Assembly (NCBI RefSeq): GCF_003595195.1
Contig: NZ_CP032418.1
Span: 1,872,501-1,936,500, forward strand
DNA length: 64,000 bases
Reading direction: 5' to 3'
Origin: Paenisporosarcina cavernae
GTDB lineage: Bacteria > Bacillota > Bacilli > Bacillales_A > Planococcaceae
Part shown: positions 17,421 to 25,682 of the stretch, one piece after another
Layout of the letters: each line of letters starts with the position of its first letter
Position numbering within the stretch: the stretch's first letter is position 1
Position numbers and translations under genes: made by a program
Notes under the pieces: model-generated
What the model saw: only the letters and a program-made list of their open reading frames with translations
Database searches by the model: none
Told to the model about the DNA's origin: nothing

Positions 17421-18551
17421 TCATTTATCACCGATTGTTACTGTATCCTTGTTACTGGATACGATCCATTCATCCTCATCTTGATTGAACTCTATCTTCT
17501 CAATGACACCTATTTTATTCTGAGCAGCAATGGCTACTACCTGAGATTCGGTTAAATTAGCGCCATCCGGCTTGTAATCCGGTAAAATCTCTACCACTAC
17601 TGCCCTTCCCTGTCCTGGGAAAGATTCCATTATCATTCCTGTAGTTGAAACAAGGACCCGTTGGCCAGTTTTAAGTTTTTTCTTAGCGTCTGTAAAGTCA
17701 TAATACATAGATCCTGTAAAGAATCGGTCTTTCTCAACACCTAAAATTAATTCGCCTTCTGAATGTTGTGTGGTTGTAAATTCTTTTTCTGGATATATCA
17801 CATCAGGTTCACCTTCATCCGGAGCCATTTTTCCTTGAATGGAGAAAACAATCTTATGTCTATCAAAACTTTCTTTGAGATGCTCTATTTGTTTTTCGGT
17901 CAAGAAATTATGGTCGATTTCAATGTTACCAGTTAATGTATCAACCGAAACGCTATAACCAACGGCGTTTGGATTATGGAATTCTTCCACCATCTTTTTT
18001 ACTTCCCGGTTCACTTGATCCATCAGTGCCCGCTGCTCTTCATGCGTAAAATCACTTTTGAAAATATGAATATATTTCGCACTGATTACTCCGCTATCAA
18101 CTTTGGCTTGAAGAATCTTAACAAGCTCATCTAATCGTTCGTCCGGATTCTTTATTCCAATCCAAAAACCAGGATTTTCATCTGTCCCATAGAAGATGAT
18201 TCCTTCTTTTTGAAAACCATTTTGCCCCCCGTACACTTCTTCAAGTGCTGTGATTGCAATTGGGCCCTCTATCTGTTGGACAGTTAGGTTTTCTGCAAGT
18301 TCGTCCGTCTGTTTTCCGTAAATTCCGTCCTTGAATTCTGGTCGTTCTTTAATTTCCGCTTTTACTTTATCTCGCTCTGGTGTTTCTATTTTCGGTTGTT
18401 TCAATTCTACAATTATTTCACGTTCAATTTCCTTCTTTTGCACTTCTGATCCTGATCCTTCTCCATTTGTGACAGGTTCCTTCACAGCTGTACCGCATCC
18501 AGTTACGATAAACAACACTGCAATTCCTATGGGTGTGATGTATTTTTTCAT
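17421..18551 (-). CDS. Lipoprotein with C-terminal DUF3221-like domain
   Basis: 376 residues. A signal peptide ends in the lipobox VTGC (Cys about 19). A charged linker follows (about 25-75), then a repeated mixed alpha/beta region and a C-terminal beta domain containing KTGQRVLVSTTGMIMESFPG and RAVVVEIL, which matches the DUF3221 pattern of small Bacillus lipoproteins. The function is unknown. The start ATG follows GGGGGGCG. Its neighbours (two more small exported or membrane proteins) suggest an accessory cell-surface cluster. Confidence 0.75.
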   Translation of the reverse strand: MKKYITPIGIAVLFIVTGCGTAVKEPVTNGEGSGSEVQKKEIEREIIVELKQPKIETPERDKVKAEIKERPEFKDGIYGKQTDELAENLTVQQIEGPIAITALEEVYGGQNGFQKEGIIFYGTDENPGFWIGIKNPDERLDELVKILQAKVDSGVISAKYIHIFKSDFTHEEQRALMDQVNREVKKMVEEFHNPNAVGYSVSVDTLTGNIEIDHNFLTEKQIEHLKESFDRHKIVFSIQGKMAPDEGEPDVIYPEKEFTTTQHSEGELILGVEKDRFFTGSMYYDFTDAKKKLKTGQRVLVSTTGMIMESFPGQGRAVVVEILPDYKPDGANLTESQVVAIAAQNKIGVIEKIEFNQDEDEWIVSSNKDTVTIGDK

Positions 18552-18896
18552 GATTTCGCCCCCCTATAATTGAAGTAGACGTTTACATAACTATATTGTT
18601 ACAAAATTTCCAAATTTAATAGATAACTTAACATGAATTTTGCAACTTTTGCTTTGCAATATCATTTATCGATGACCAGTATTTATCATGATAGGTAGTA
18701 ATATGTAAAAATCATTTTCCTAAAAATAAACACTATAAATAAACTTGTTTTCAAATGAACAAACGGTTCTAAGGGCCATTCTTCTAAAGTTTCTTAGTTC
18801 TTGATTGAAATTCCTGTCTATTTACTGACACATTTTAAATAAAATTCATTGCAGTGCAAATACAGATTTATGTTAAAAAATTTTGTTAAAGTAGGT
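18552..18896. other. AT-rich gap with no recognisable feature
   Basis: 345 bp between two minus-strand genes. I see no coding frame, terminator of note or repeat. It presumably holds the promoter of the DUF3221 lipoprotein gene. Confidence 0.4.
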
Positions 18897-19175
18897 CTAG
18901 AGTTGTAAAACAAGAATTGTAAAAATCAACGAACAAATCGGAATGACCGTCAGACCGAAGTATGCAAAACTACTTCTTTTCCTCCCTTGCATCAACCTTG
19001 TGATGCCAAAGTTCATCAGAAGTAACAAAACCGTAACCGGAATAGCAATGTTAAGGAGTTTAATATTGAAGGAACTATACCCGTCTAGTAAGAAAAAAAT
19101 AAACACTCCCGAAAAGACTACTAGCAAAAAACAGTTAAATAAGACGCCACTTTTTGTTAAATTTTTGTTTTCCAA
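18897..19175 (-). CDS. Small three-helix membrane protein
   Basis: 92 residues from a TTG start with AGAGGTG upstream. Three hydrophobic segments (about 10-30, 38-57 and 72-90) and a basic loop MQGRKRSS between the second and third. No family recognised. No terminator seen. Confidence 0.55.
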   Translation of the reverse strand: MENKNLTKSGVLFNCFLLVVFSGVFIFFLLDGYSSFNIKLLNIAIPVTVLLLLMNFGITRLMQGRKRSSFAYFGLTVIPICSLIFTILVLQL

Positions 19176-19280
19176 CTCTAGACACCTCTACTTTCTCCTA
19201 ATCTTGTATATTTTATCCTCATCATATTCACTCGTTTCACAAAAAATCGAACTTGTAATTCAATAACCTTTCTAAGTCCA

Positions 19281-19760
19281 TTATTTCACGTCATTCTCAC
19301 ATTTCATTTCCTTAAAAAAATTCTCCACTGATTGAATTGGAGAACCACCGCCTTCTGCGTTCCGCATACCCATATACGCTCCGATAAATTCTGTATCTTT
19401 TTCGTTTCTAATAATGGAAATAAAGTATGTGTATTCCTTGCCGTCTTTCTTACATGTTGGATTTAAATCAAATGTGTAATAGATTAAATGATCCCCTCTG
19501 TACGGATACAAGTTAATGTCAATACTTTGGAGGTGCTCATAATATGGTGTTTCTGCTTCAACAGCATCACTAGAAACGCGTCTAATGCCGTCTTGCAATT
19601 TCCAATCGAATTGACCTGCGTACGTTTCTTCCAAATAATCTTGTATGTCATTAGTTGGACGAACGCTTTCTCCTTTGTCTTCCGGCTGTTGGTTTTGTTC
19701 GCACCCAAACAAGCAAAAGGCACATAACAGGAGCATTAATTTAGAAATGCTTTCTAGCAT
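19281..19760 (-). CDS. Lipoprotein of unknown function
   Basis: 159 residues with the lipobox LFGC (Cys about 20) after a hydrophobic h-region. The mature part is hydrophilic with one further Cys pair (NPTCKKDGKE and MKCENDVK), which could form a disulfide. The ribosome binding site is GGAGG. No recognisable domain. Confidence 0.65.
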   Translation of the reverse strand: MLESISKLMLLLCAFCLFGCEQNQQPEDKGESVRPTNDIQDYLEETYAGQFDWKLQDGIRRVSSDAVEAETPYYEHLQSIDINLYPYRGDHLIYYTFDLNPTCKKDGKEYTYFISIIRNEKDTEFIGAYMGMRNAEGGGSPIQSVENFFKEMKCENDVK

Positions 19761-19875
19761 GTCGCTACCTCCGTTCCAACCACGTTTCTATTTAAAAGAT
19801 AGAACTATCACAAAAAATCTAACCATATATTTACATTCCATACGAAAGATGCAATCTCCTGCATGTATGACTACA

Positions 19876-19907
19876 AATAAAAAGAACGCCACATATGAGC
19901 GTTCTGA
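19876..19907 (-). terminator. Terminator of the zinc-ribbon gene
   Basis: Minus-strand AGAACGC / GCGTTCT hairpin followed by TTTTTA. Confidence 0.65.
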
Positions 19908-19928
19908 ATCTTCCTCGTTATTAACATG

Positions 19929-20138
19929 TTAACGAGACGGTTTAATCTCCACACAACTTGTACATTTCGTTTGTTTATTATCTTTAAATTTTTTAAACGT
20001 TCGTTCAAAATTGTTTCCACACGAACATTTGAACAGTAATTTCTGTGAAAATCCTGTATATTCTTTCGTGAGTAACACACTGTCTGAGTTCTTCTTTACA
20101 TATTCATTGATTTCTTTTATCGTCCACTTTTTGTTCAT
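19929..20138 (-). CDS. Small zinc-ribbon protein, phage/endonuclease-type module
   Basis: 69 residues with an AAAGGAG ribosome binding site. It opens with KWTIKEINEYVKKNSDSVLL, then FKCSCGNNFERTFKKFKD and CTSC. The CxC...CxxC arrangement after a short strand-helix lead resembles the treble-clef module that precedes nuclease domains in phage and restriction-associated proteins. No catalytic domain follows, so this is either a stand-alone zinc protein or a fragment. Inference from pattern only. Confidence 0.55.
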   Translation of the reverse strand: MNKKWTIKEINEYVKKNSDSVLLTKEYTGFSQKLLFKCSCGNNFERTFKKFKDNKQTKCTSCVEIKPSR

Positions 20139-20275
20139 ACTGATACTCCTTTGATTATCTTGACTCGTCCTTAGCCTTTAAGGTTTAAAGTATACCATCA
20201 ATATGGTGAGGACGTTACAAAAAAATCATGCATTAGAAAGTTTAAGGAGTCTTTGTCTCGCACTGTCGTTCTATT

Positions 20276-21030
20276 TTATCTTTCAGCTTCTGTTTTCGTA
20301 TTCGGTTTAAGTTCTCCAATGAAAGGAAATTGTTTTAAAAAACTTTCTAGAATTTGACTGTATAGTTGCGCCTGATCCGTTTGTACCAAATGCCCTGCAA
20401 ATGGAATAACCGCAATATGAGCATTCGAGTTCTTCGATTTCCATTCTTTTAAACCGATAAGCTCATCTAAATTCCCTTCTCCAATTATGAGAAGAATGGG
20501 AAATGTTGAGGCGGTTAATTTTTTTGTAGAATCAAATGGATACCATGATTCCTCTTTCCCCATGTAAATAAATTGTTTCCAATCAGATGCATGCAATTGA
20601 TCGAAATACTGAACTGTTTGGTCGTTCTTTAGCAATTCCATTTGGTCAGTAAATTGCGCGCGATTCATTTCTGTCCAGTTCGCTGGTTTTTCCAATAAGA
20701 TTCCCGATAAGGTCAGCGTATGAATTCGCTCCGGAACATTTCTGAAAATGTGACGGCAACTACAACTCCGAGTGAACTCCCAACTACATGAACTTTCTCC
20801 AATTAGTTAGCTGTTAACGTTTCGGGTAAATCAGTTGCGCAATCTGTAAAAAAGTGAGAAAAATCATTTTCCGTCGATTTCCCGTGCCCTATTAAATCTG
20901 GAGTTATTACCTGATAGCTTTTCTGAAAATAAGCTTATTGTGCTTCGTAGTCAGTACTGCCCGTTTGTAATCCACTATGGAGAAAAACAATCGGTTCCCC
21001 ATGTCCTTTTATCTCAGTATGTAAAATCAT
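20276..21030 (-). pseudogene. Broken alpha/beta hydrolase
   Basis: The ATG at 21030 follows a GGAGG site and reads MILHTEIKGHGEPIVFLHSG, a typical hydrolase start. The frame then has TAA stops after residue 31 and again after about residue 78. It continues with VHVVGSSLGVVVAV, which contains the nucleophile elbow GSSLG. A frameshift near 20742 moves the remaining 139 codons (ERIHTLTLSGILLEKPANWT, ending at 20276) to another frame. The C-terminal part still shows the HVVQTD-type His region (FAGHLVQTD). Three lesions make it a clear pseudogene. Esterase or peptidase-like in origin. Confidence 0.88.
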
Positions 21031-21043
21031 CCTGTATACCCTC

Positions 21044-21571
21044 CTAATTTCTTACGACAATTTCTCCCTCGCCTTTTGGTACTTCAAACCTCTTCAAATA
21101 AGAGGCTAGCAGCTCATCAGAAATTGGAAAGGAGTTAGCATCCGCTCGTTGATTTCGTAGTTGGAGCCTTTTTTGTAATTCTTCTACCTCTACTTGTAGA
21201 TAAAGTAAGACCCATTTACCTCCAGAAGATTCTATTAGACGTTTATAGTCCTCTCTTCTGCTCCGATCCCAAAAACTGAAGTCTATGACGACGTGTTGTT
21301 TATCCTTCATTAATTGAATAAGTTGCAAACGTAATTTTCCCTCCGCACTTGCTCGATATTCCACCAATTTTTCCATTGGAAAATCAATTCCCCATCTTCC
21401 ATTCGTCGTCCAAATTTCTTCATCGATCGATAATCTTACGAAGCCTTTTTTCTCCAGTATTTTAGCGAAAGTCGTTTTGCCTGATCCAGCAACTCCGCAC
21501 ATCATGACAACAATAGGTTTTGTTTCCCTTTGCAACTGAAACAGTTGCTCAAAATCGAATTGTTCAAACAA
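21044..21571 (-). CDS. P-loop kinase-like ATP-binding protein (AAA_33/zeta-toxin-like)
   Basis: 175 residues from a TTG start with AGGAGGAG. The Walker A is GVAGSGKTT (about 26-34), followed by RLSIDEEIW, and a Walker-B-like strand HVVIDFSFWDRSRR whose lid arginines are typical of small nucleotide or sugar kinases. The family also includes tRNA ligase-type kinases and zeta-like kinases. No antitoxin-like partner is adjacent, so a toxin role is not supported. The substrate is unknown. Confidence 0.75.
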   Translation of the reverse strand: MFEQFDFEQLFQLQRETKPIVVMMCGVAGSGKTTFAKILEKKGFVRLSIDEEIWTTNGRWGIDFPMEKLVEYRASAEGKLRLQLIQLMKDKQHVVIDFSFWDRSRREDYKRLIESSGGKWVLLYLQVEVEELQKRLQLRNQRADANSFPISDELLASYLKRFEVPKGEGEIVVRN

Positions 21572-21695
21572 GGACTTCTCCTCCTAAAAATTTCGTTCAT
21601 TTATTTCCGAAAAACTAGTTTTAGTGATTTCAAGGATAACATATTCTTCCATAGTCTAATCTTCCACGTTACATACACCATTTCCTTCTATAAAA

Positions 21696-21733
21696 AAAGC
21701 TGCCTTCAAGTGAATTCACTTAAAAGACAGCTG
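21696..21733 (-). terminator. Terminator of the tct operon
   Basis: Minus-strand imperfect hairpin built on AAGTG-AATT-CACTT with outer AGCTG/CAGCT arms, then TTTTTTT. Confidence 0.7.
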
Positions 21734-21742
21734 TCTTACGTT

Positions 21743-23269
21743 TTAATCTTCTTCATTTATCACGATTTTTCGACCTTTTAATTTTAACACAAGCGGAATA
21801 ACCAACCAGGCAACTGCCGCAATGATGAAAATTAGCGATAATGGTTTTGTTACAAAGATGGAAAAATCTCCATTCGAAATCGTTAATGCACGACGCATAT
21901 TGTTTTCAATCATAGGGCCTAATACTAACGCTAACACGAGCGGTGCAAGTGGGAAATCATTTTTTGATAACAAGTAGCCAAGTACACCGCACGCTAATAA
22001 TAAGTACAAATCAAACGTCGTATATTGCACCGCGTATACTCCGAAGAAGGAAATCGCGACGATTAGCGGGATTAAATATTTCTTTGGTGTTTGGATGATT
22101 TTCGCAAACACTTTTACTAATGGCATGTTTAACACCAGAAGCATTAAATTTCCGATGAACATACTCGCAATCAAGCCCCATGCAACTTCTGGATGATCAT
22201 CGAACAATAAAGGGCCGGGCTGAATGTTGTACATGATGAGTGCACCCATCAGTATAGCGGTTGTTCCAGACCCTGGAATCCCCAATGTTAATAACGGAAT
22301 CATCGCTCCACCAGATGCTGCATTATTCGCTGACTCTGGACCAGCTACTCCTTCAATAGCTCCTGTACCGAATTTCTCCGGATGTTTACTAAACTTTTTC
22401 TCTGCAATATATGAGAAGAAAGATGCTAAAGTGGCACCTGCGCCAGGTAATACACCGATGAAAAATCCTAAAACGGATCCCCGAAGAATTGGTTTTGAAC
22501 TATCTTTTAAGTCCTGTTTTGTTGGAAGAACCCTGTCAATTTTAGCGATCGCACCATCTTCTTTGTCTCGTTCCATAATTGTTTTAAACACTTCACCTAA
22601 TGCGAATAAACCAACTGCAATCGTTAAAAATTCAAGTCCAGAATATAAAATAGGCAAATCATATGTAAAACGTGCAATTCCGGAAACGGCATCAATTCCA
22701 ATGGTTGCTAATAATAGACCCATAACGGTCATGATGAGTGCTTTCGTGATGGATTTTCCAGCTAATCCACTTACTGCAGCTAATCCTAATAACATGAGTG
22801 AAAAATATTCAGCTGGCCCAAATTTTAACGCTACATTAGACAATGGTTCTGCCAGTAAAACTAATCCGATTAACGACACAATTCCTGCGACGAATGAACC
22901 AATTGCTGCAATAGATAACGCTGCTCCTGCTCGGCCTTGTCTGGCCATTTGATAGCCATCTAACGTCGTCACGACCGATGATGACTCACCAGGAGTGTTT
23001 AATAAAATGGATGTTGTGGATCCGCCATACATGGCTCCGTAGTAGACACCTGCTAGTAAAATGATGGAACTAGCCGCTGCTGCTTCTGTAGGCATACCAG
23101 ACGTAAGTGTTGCGGTGACAGGTATTAACAGCGCAACTCCACTCATTGGTCCAATACCAGGTAAGACACCGACTGCTGTCCCGATTAATACACCAACAAA
23201 GGCAAATAAGATATTTTGCCACTGAAATGCTGTGGCGAATCCTTGTAATAGAAAATCGACCGTCGTCAT
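21743..23269 (-). CDS. tctA: Tripartite tricarboxylate transporter, large permease TctA
   Basis: 508-residue, roughly 12-helix membrane subunit that carries out substrate transport. The paired family motifs are present: GVLPGIGPMSGVALLIP near the N-terminus and LGIPGSGTTAILMGALIMY in the middle, each with the conserved Gly/Pro loop. The ribosome binding site is AAAGGAG. Last gene of tctCBA. Citrate or a related carboxylate is the expected substrate, on family grounds and from the CitST-like regulators upstream. Confidence 0.93.
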   Translation of the reverse strand: MTTVDFLLQGFATAFQWQNILFAFVGVLIGTAVGVLPGIGPMSGVALLIPVTATLTSGMPTEAAAASSIILLAGVYYGAMYGGSTTSILLNTPGESSSVVTTLDGYQMARQGRAGAALSIAAIGSFVAGIVSLIGLVLLAEPLSNVALKFGPAEYFSLMLLGLAAVSGLAGKSITKALIMTVMGLLLATIGIDAVSGIARFTYDLPILYSGLEFLTIAVGLFALGEVFKTIMERDKEDGAIAKIDRVLPTKQDLKDSSKPILRGSVLGFFIGVLPGAGATLASFFSYIAEKKFSKHPEKFGTGAIEGVAGPESANNAASGGAMIPLLTLGIPGSGTTAILMGALIMYNIQPGPLLFDDHPEVAWGLIASMFIGNLMLLVLNMPLVKVFAKIIQTPKKYLIPLIVAISFFGVYAVQYTTFDLYLLLACGVLGYLLSKNDFPLAPLVLALVLGPMIENNMRRALTISNGDFSIFVTKPLSLIFIIAAVAWLVIPLVLKLKGRKIVINEED

Positions 23270-23287
23270 ACCAAAACTCCTTTCAAC

Positions 23288-23737
23288 TTATAATTCTGGG
23301 AATCCAGGTAATGATCCGCCGAGAAATTCTGCAAAAAAGTAATAGACACCTAGCGAAAAGAAACTCGCAATCAGTAAAGTGCTCAGCCACTTTCCACGCT
23401 CCATTGTTTGAAACGCGATGACTAAAAAGAGGAATGTCGAAATGACATATCCAATTGGTTCAAGTGCTGCTGCATAAGCTACGGCACTAACAAAAATGAT
23501 GAGGAATTTTTTGTATTGTAATCGTTCTTTTTCACCGTTGGATGTTTTGTATTTCATTGTTTCAAAAAGCAATTTAATGCTTAGCAGAAGCAATATAATT
23601 CCAAGAGCCATCGGGAAAATATTTGGTCCCACGGAAGAACCGTAAGCACTTTGCGATATGGATTGACTTTCTATGACAAATAAAAGACCAATCAGTAAAA
23701 AGACGATACTTGCTATTCGATCGAACGTTTTACTCAT
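23288..23737 (-). CDS. tctB: Tripartite tricarboxylate transporter, small permease TctB
   Basis: 149 residues from the ATG at 23737 (MSKTFDRIASIVFLLIG), chosen because AGGAGGGGG lies just upstream; the longer frame lacks a site. Four hydrophobic helices, low similarity as usual for TctB, with a family-like IGLLFVIESQSI first loop. 18 bp before tctA. A terminator-like hairpin separates it from tctC. Confidence 0.85.
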   Translation of the reverse strand: MSKTFDRIASIVFLLIGLLFVIESQSISQSAYGSSVGPNIFPMALGIILLLLSIKLLFETMKYKTSNGEKERLQYKKFLIIFVSAVAYAAALEPIGYVISTFLFLVIAFQTMERGKWLSTLLIASFFSLGVYYFFAEFLGGSLPGFPEL

Positions 23738-23754
23738 TATTCTTCCCCCTCCTA

Positions 23755-23786
23755 AGAAAAACGGTGACGGAGATGCGTCACCGTTC
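23755..23786 (-). terminator. Intercistronic hairpin between tctC and tctB
   Basis: Minus-strand AACGGTGACG / CGTCACCGTT, a 10-bp perfect stem, then TTTTTC. It is a complete intrinsic terminator inside the operon. Partial termination would keep the binding protein in excess over the permeases. Confidence 0.78.
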
Positions 23787-23844
23787 AAGCTATTTCTTGT
23801 GTTCTGATTAAGTCCTGTCTTTCCCTAAAAAGTTTTCGTTCCTA

Positions 23845-24852
23845 TTATTTTTGCATATCTAAAGCAGTCAATAATTCAACGATGACTTTATCTTGATCAT
23901 CTAAATATGTTTTAAATTCTTCCGCATTGCGATATTCACTTGCCCAACCATTACGTTCAAGTTCAGCTTTCCATTCATCCGTTTTTACTAACTCATCCAT
24001 TTTCTCGGACCAGAAATCGAATGCTTCATCTGACATATTTTTTGGTGCAAATAGTCCACGCCAAATGGTAAACTCTGCATCCACGCCAGCTTCTTTGAAA
24101 GTTGGGACATCACTTAATTCCCCGTCTAATCGTTCTGCTGAACTGACAGCTAACACACGAACATCACCTGATTTTACATATTCAGCTATTGTTGATGCAT
24201 CGGTTGCAATGACATCCGCGTTGTCTCCTAATAATGCTGCGATAGCTTCTCCGCCACCGTCATACGAGACATATTTTACAGACTTAGGATCAATGCCGTA
24301 TTCATAAGCAGGTAAAATGCCGACTAAGTGGTCCATCGATCCAGGTGCAGAACCACCAGCAAGCGTCACTTTTGTTGCATCCGCTTTAATCGCTTTTAGT
24401 ACATCTTCTAACGTTTTAAATTCAGAGTCCGCTTGCACCACAATTGCACCGTAATCACGAGTAAGTTGTGCAACTGGGCGAGTATCTTTGTAGCCGTAAG
24501 GACTATTTCCTTCTGCTTTGTTATTGTTAATTAAAATGGGAGGTGATTTCACCATTAAGACGTAATCATTGTCTGCTTCTTTCGTCGCAAACTCCGCCAT
24601 ATAAACAGCACCGCCACCACCTGGTTTGTTTTCAACCATAATGGATTCATCTACTAACTTCGTATCATTTAACGTTTTTGCAATTGCACGAGCCGTTAAA
24701 TCCCATCCCCCACCAGCTCCAGAAGGTGCTACAATCGTGATATTTTTGTCCGGATAGTTTGAGGAAGCGCTTTCATTTCCATCAGAACTACATGCCGCTA
24801 AGCTAAGTGCAAGCGAACTAACAAGTGCAACTGTCGATAATTTTTTCCACAT
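23845..24852 (-). CDS. tctC: Tripartite tricarboxylate transporter, substrate-binding lipoprotein TctC
   Basis: 335 residues. The signal peptide ends in the lipobox LAAC (Cys about 21). The mature protein has the Bug/TctC fold with the signature YPDKNITIVAPSGAGGGWD and a second ligand loop near TLAGGSAPGSMDHLVG. It captures carboxylates outside the membrane for TctAB. First gene of tctCBA. The ribosome binding site is AAGGGGG. A cre-like sequence lies 30 bp upstream. Confidence 0.93.
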   Translation of the reverse strand: MWKKLSTVALVSSLALSLAACSSDGNESASSNYPDKNITIVAPSGAGGGWDLTARAIAKTLNDTKLVDESIMVENKPGGGGAVYMAEFATKEADNDYVLMVKSPPILINNNKAEGNSPYGYKDTRPVAQLTRDYGAIVVQADSEFKTLEDVLKAIKADATKVTLAGGSAPGSMDHLVGILPAYEYGIDPKSVKYVSYDGGGEAIAALLGDNADVIATDASTIAEYVKSGDVRVLAVSSAERLDGELSDVPTFKEAGVDAEFTIWRGLFAPKNMSDEAFDFWSEKMDELVKTDEWKAELERNGWASEYRNAEEFKTYLDDQDKVIVELLTALDMQK

Positions 24853-24875
24853 ACAATATTTCCCCCTTGAATGAA

Positions 24876-24905
24876 ATAAAAAGACAGCGCTTTCATTGCG
24901 CTGTC
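24876..24905 (-). terminator. Terminator after the response-regulator gene
   Basis: Minus-strand GACAGCGC / GCGCTGTC perfect stem followed by TTTTTATTTC. It separates the two-component genes from tctCBA. Confidence 0.75.
24882..24896 (-). promoter_or_regulatory. cre-like site before tctC
   Basis: The minus strand ATGAAAGCGCTGTCT fits the CcpA operator pattern WTGNAANCGNWNNCW at every fixed position. It overlaps the terminator stem, so the match could partly be a by-product of that palindrome. Confidence 0.45.
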
Positions 24906-24968
24906 ATCAATTTATCAGAACTTTTCTACTATTCAATGTTTTGGGTCATAAGTGGAATAAATTTCTTT

Positions 24969-25682
24969 CTAGCTATTTTGTTCATTTTGTTCACGGAGTT
25001 TTGGGAAATAACGTCTTTCAGGTCGCCCGATCGTACCGTAGATTAATTCTGCCGTTGCTTTATTGTCCGAAACTAAAAATTCTAAGTAACGTCTGGAGGA
25101 ACTTCTGCTAAGACCACTTAACACGCCAAACTTTTCTGCAGTTATGCCTAGCGATTGATCCTGCAGATGAAACAATACTTTCTCCATTGTTTTCGGATCA
25201 ATCCCTTTAGGCGTTGGAACTTTATCAGCTTCTAGCGATGATTTTTGCTGATTCCAAAGCATTTGAATAGATGCTTCCTCTAAACTTTCGGTGCTTTTTA
25301 AAAGCTGCGTCTTTTCTTTGTATGACAATAAACTCTCTTTAAAACGATCAAATGTGGCAGGCTTCACTACGTAGTCAAAAACCCCACTGCGAAAGGCTTG
25401 TTTCACGATTGGGACTTCCGCTGCCGCTGTAATAAAGATAATATCAGATTCTGGACTTTCTTCGTGAATATACGACAACAATTCCGTGCCCAACATATCG
25501 GGCAAATAGACATCCAGCAAAATAAGATTCGGTTGTAGCGCGGAAATCCAATCCTTTGCCTCCATACCTGTAGCAGCAGAGCCAACGACTTGAAACCCGT
25601 CAATTCGGTCAATAAATCTGCGGTGAATATCCGCGATTCGATGATCGTCTTCTATGATTACTATTTCAATGATTTCCTCCAT
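24969..25682 (-). CDS. Response regulator, CitT/DcuR type
   Basis: 237 residues. The N-terminal receiver has the acidic EDD at 11-13, phospho-acceptor Asp57 (LILLDVYLP) and Lys near 103 (VVKP). The C-terminal helical DNA-binding domain has LGITAEKFGVLSGLSRSSSR as its probable helix-turn-helix. It overlaps the kinase gene by 17 bp and lies just ahead of tctCBA, which it presumably activates in response to an external carboxylate. The ribosome binding site is AAGGGGG. Confidence 0.9.
   Translation of the reverse strand: MEEIIEIVIIEDDHRIADIHRRFIDRIDGFQVVGSAATGMEAKDWISALQPNLILLDVYLPDMLGTELLSYIHEESPESDIIFITAAAEVPIVKQAFRSGVFDYVVKPATFDRFKESLLSYKEKTQLLKSTESLEEASIQMLWNQQKSSLEADKVPTPKGIDPKTMEKVLFHLQDQSLGITAEKFGVLSGLSRSSSRRYLEFLVSDNKATAELIYGTIGRPERRYFPKLREQNEQNS

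Noticed and set aside
21044-21571. Zeta-toxin of a toxin-antitoxin pair
   Set aside because: Only the P-loop kinase fold is shared; there is no small antitoxin gene next to it.
22224-22952. 242-codon plus-strand frame inside tctA
   Set aside because: Antisense shadow of tctA, which has clear family motifs on the other strand.
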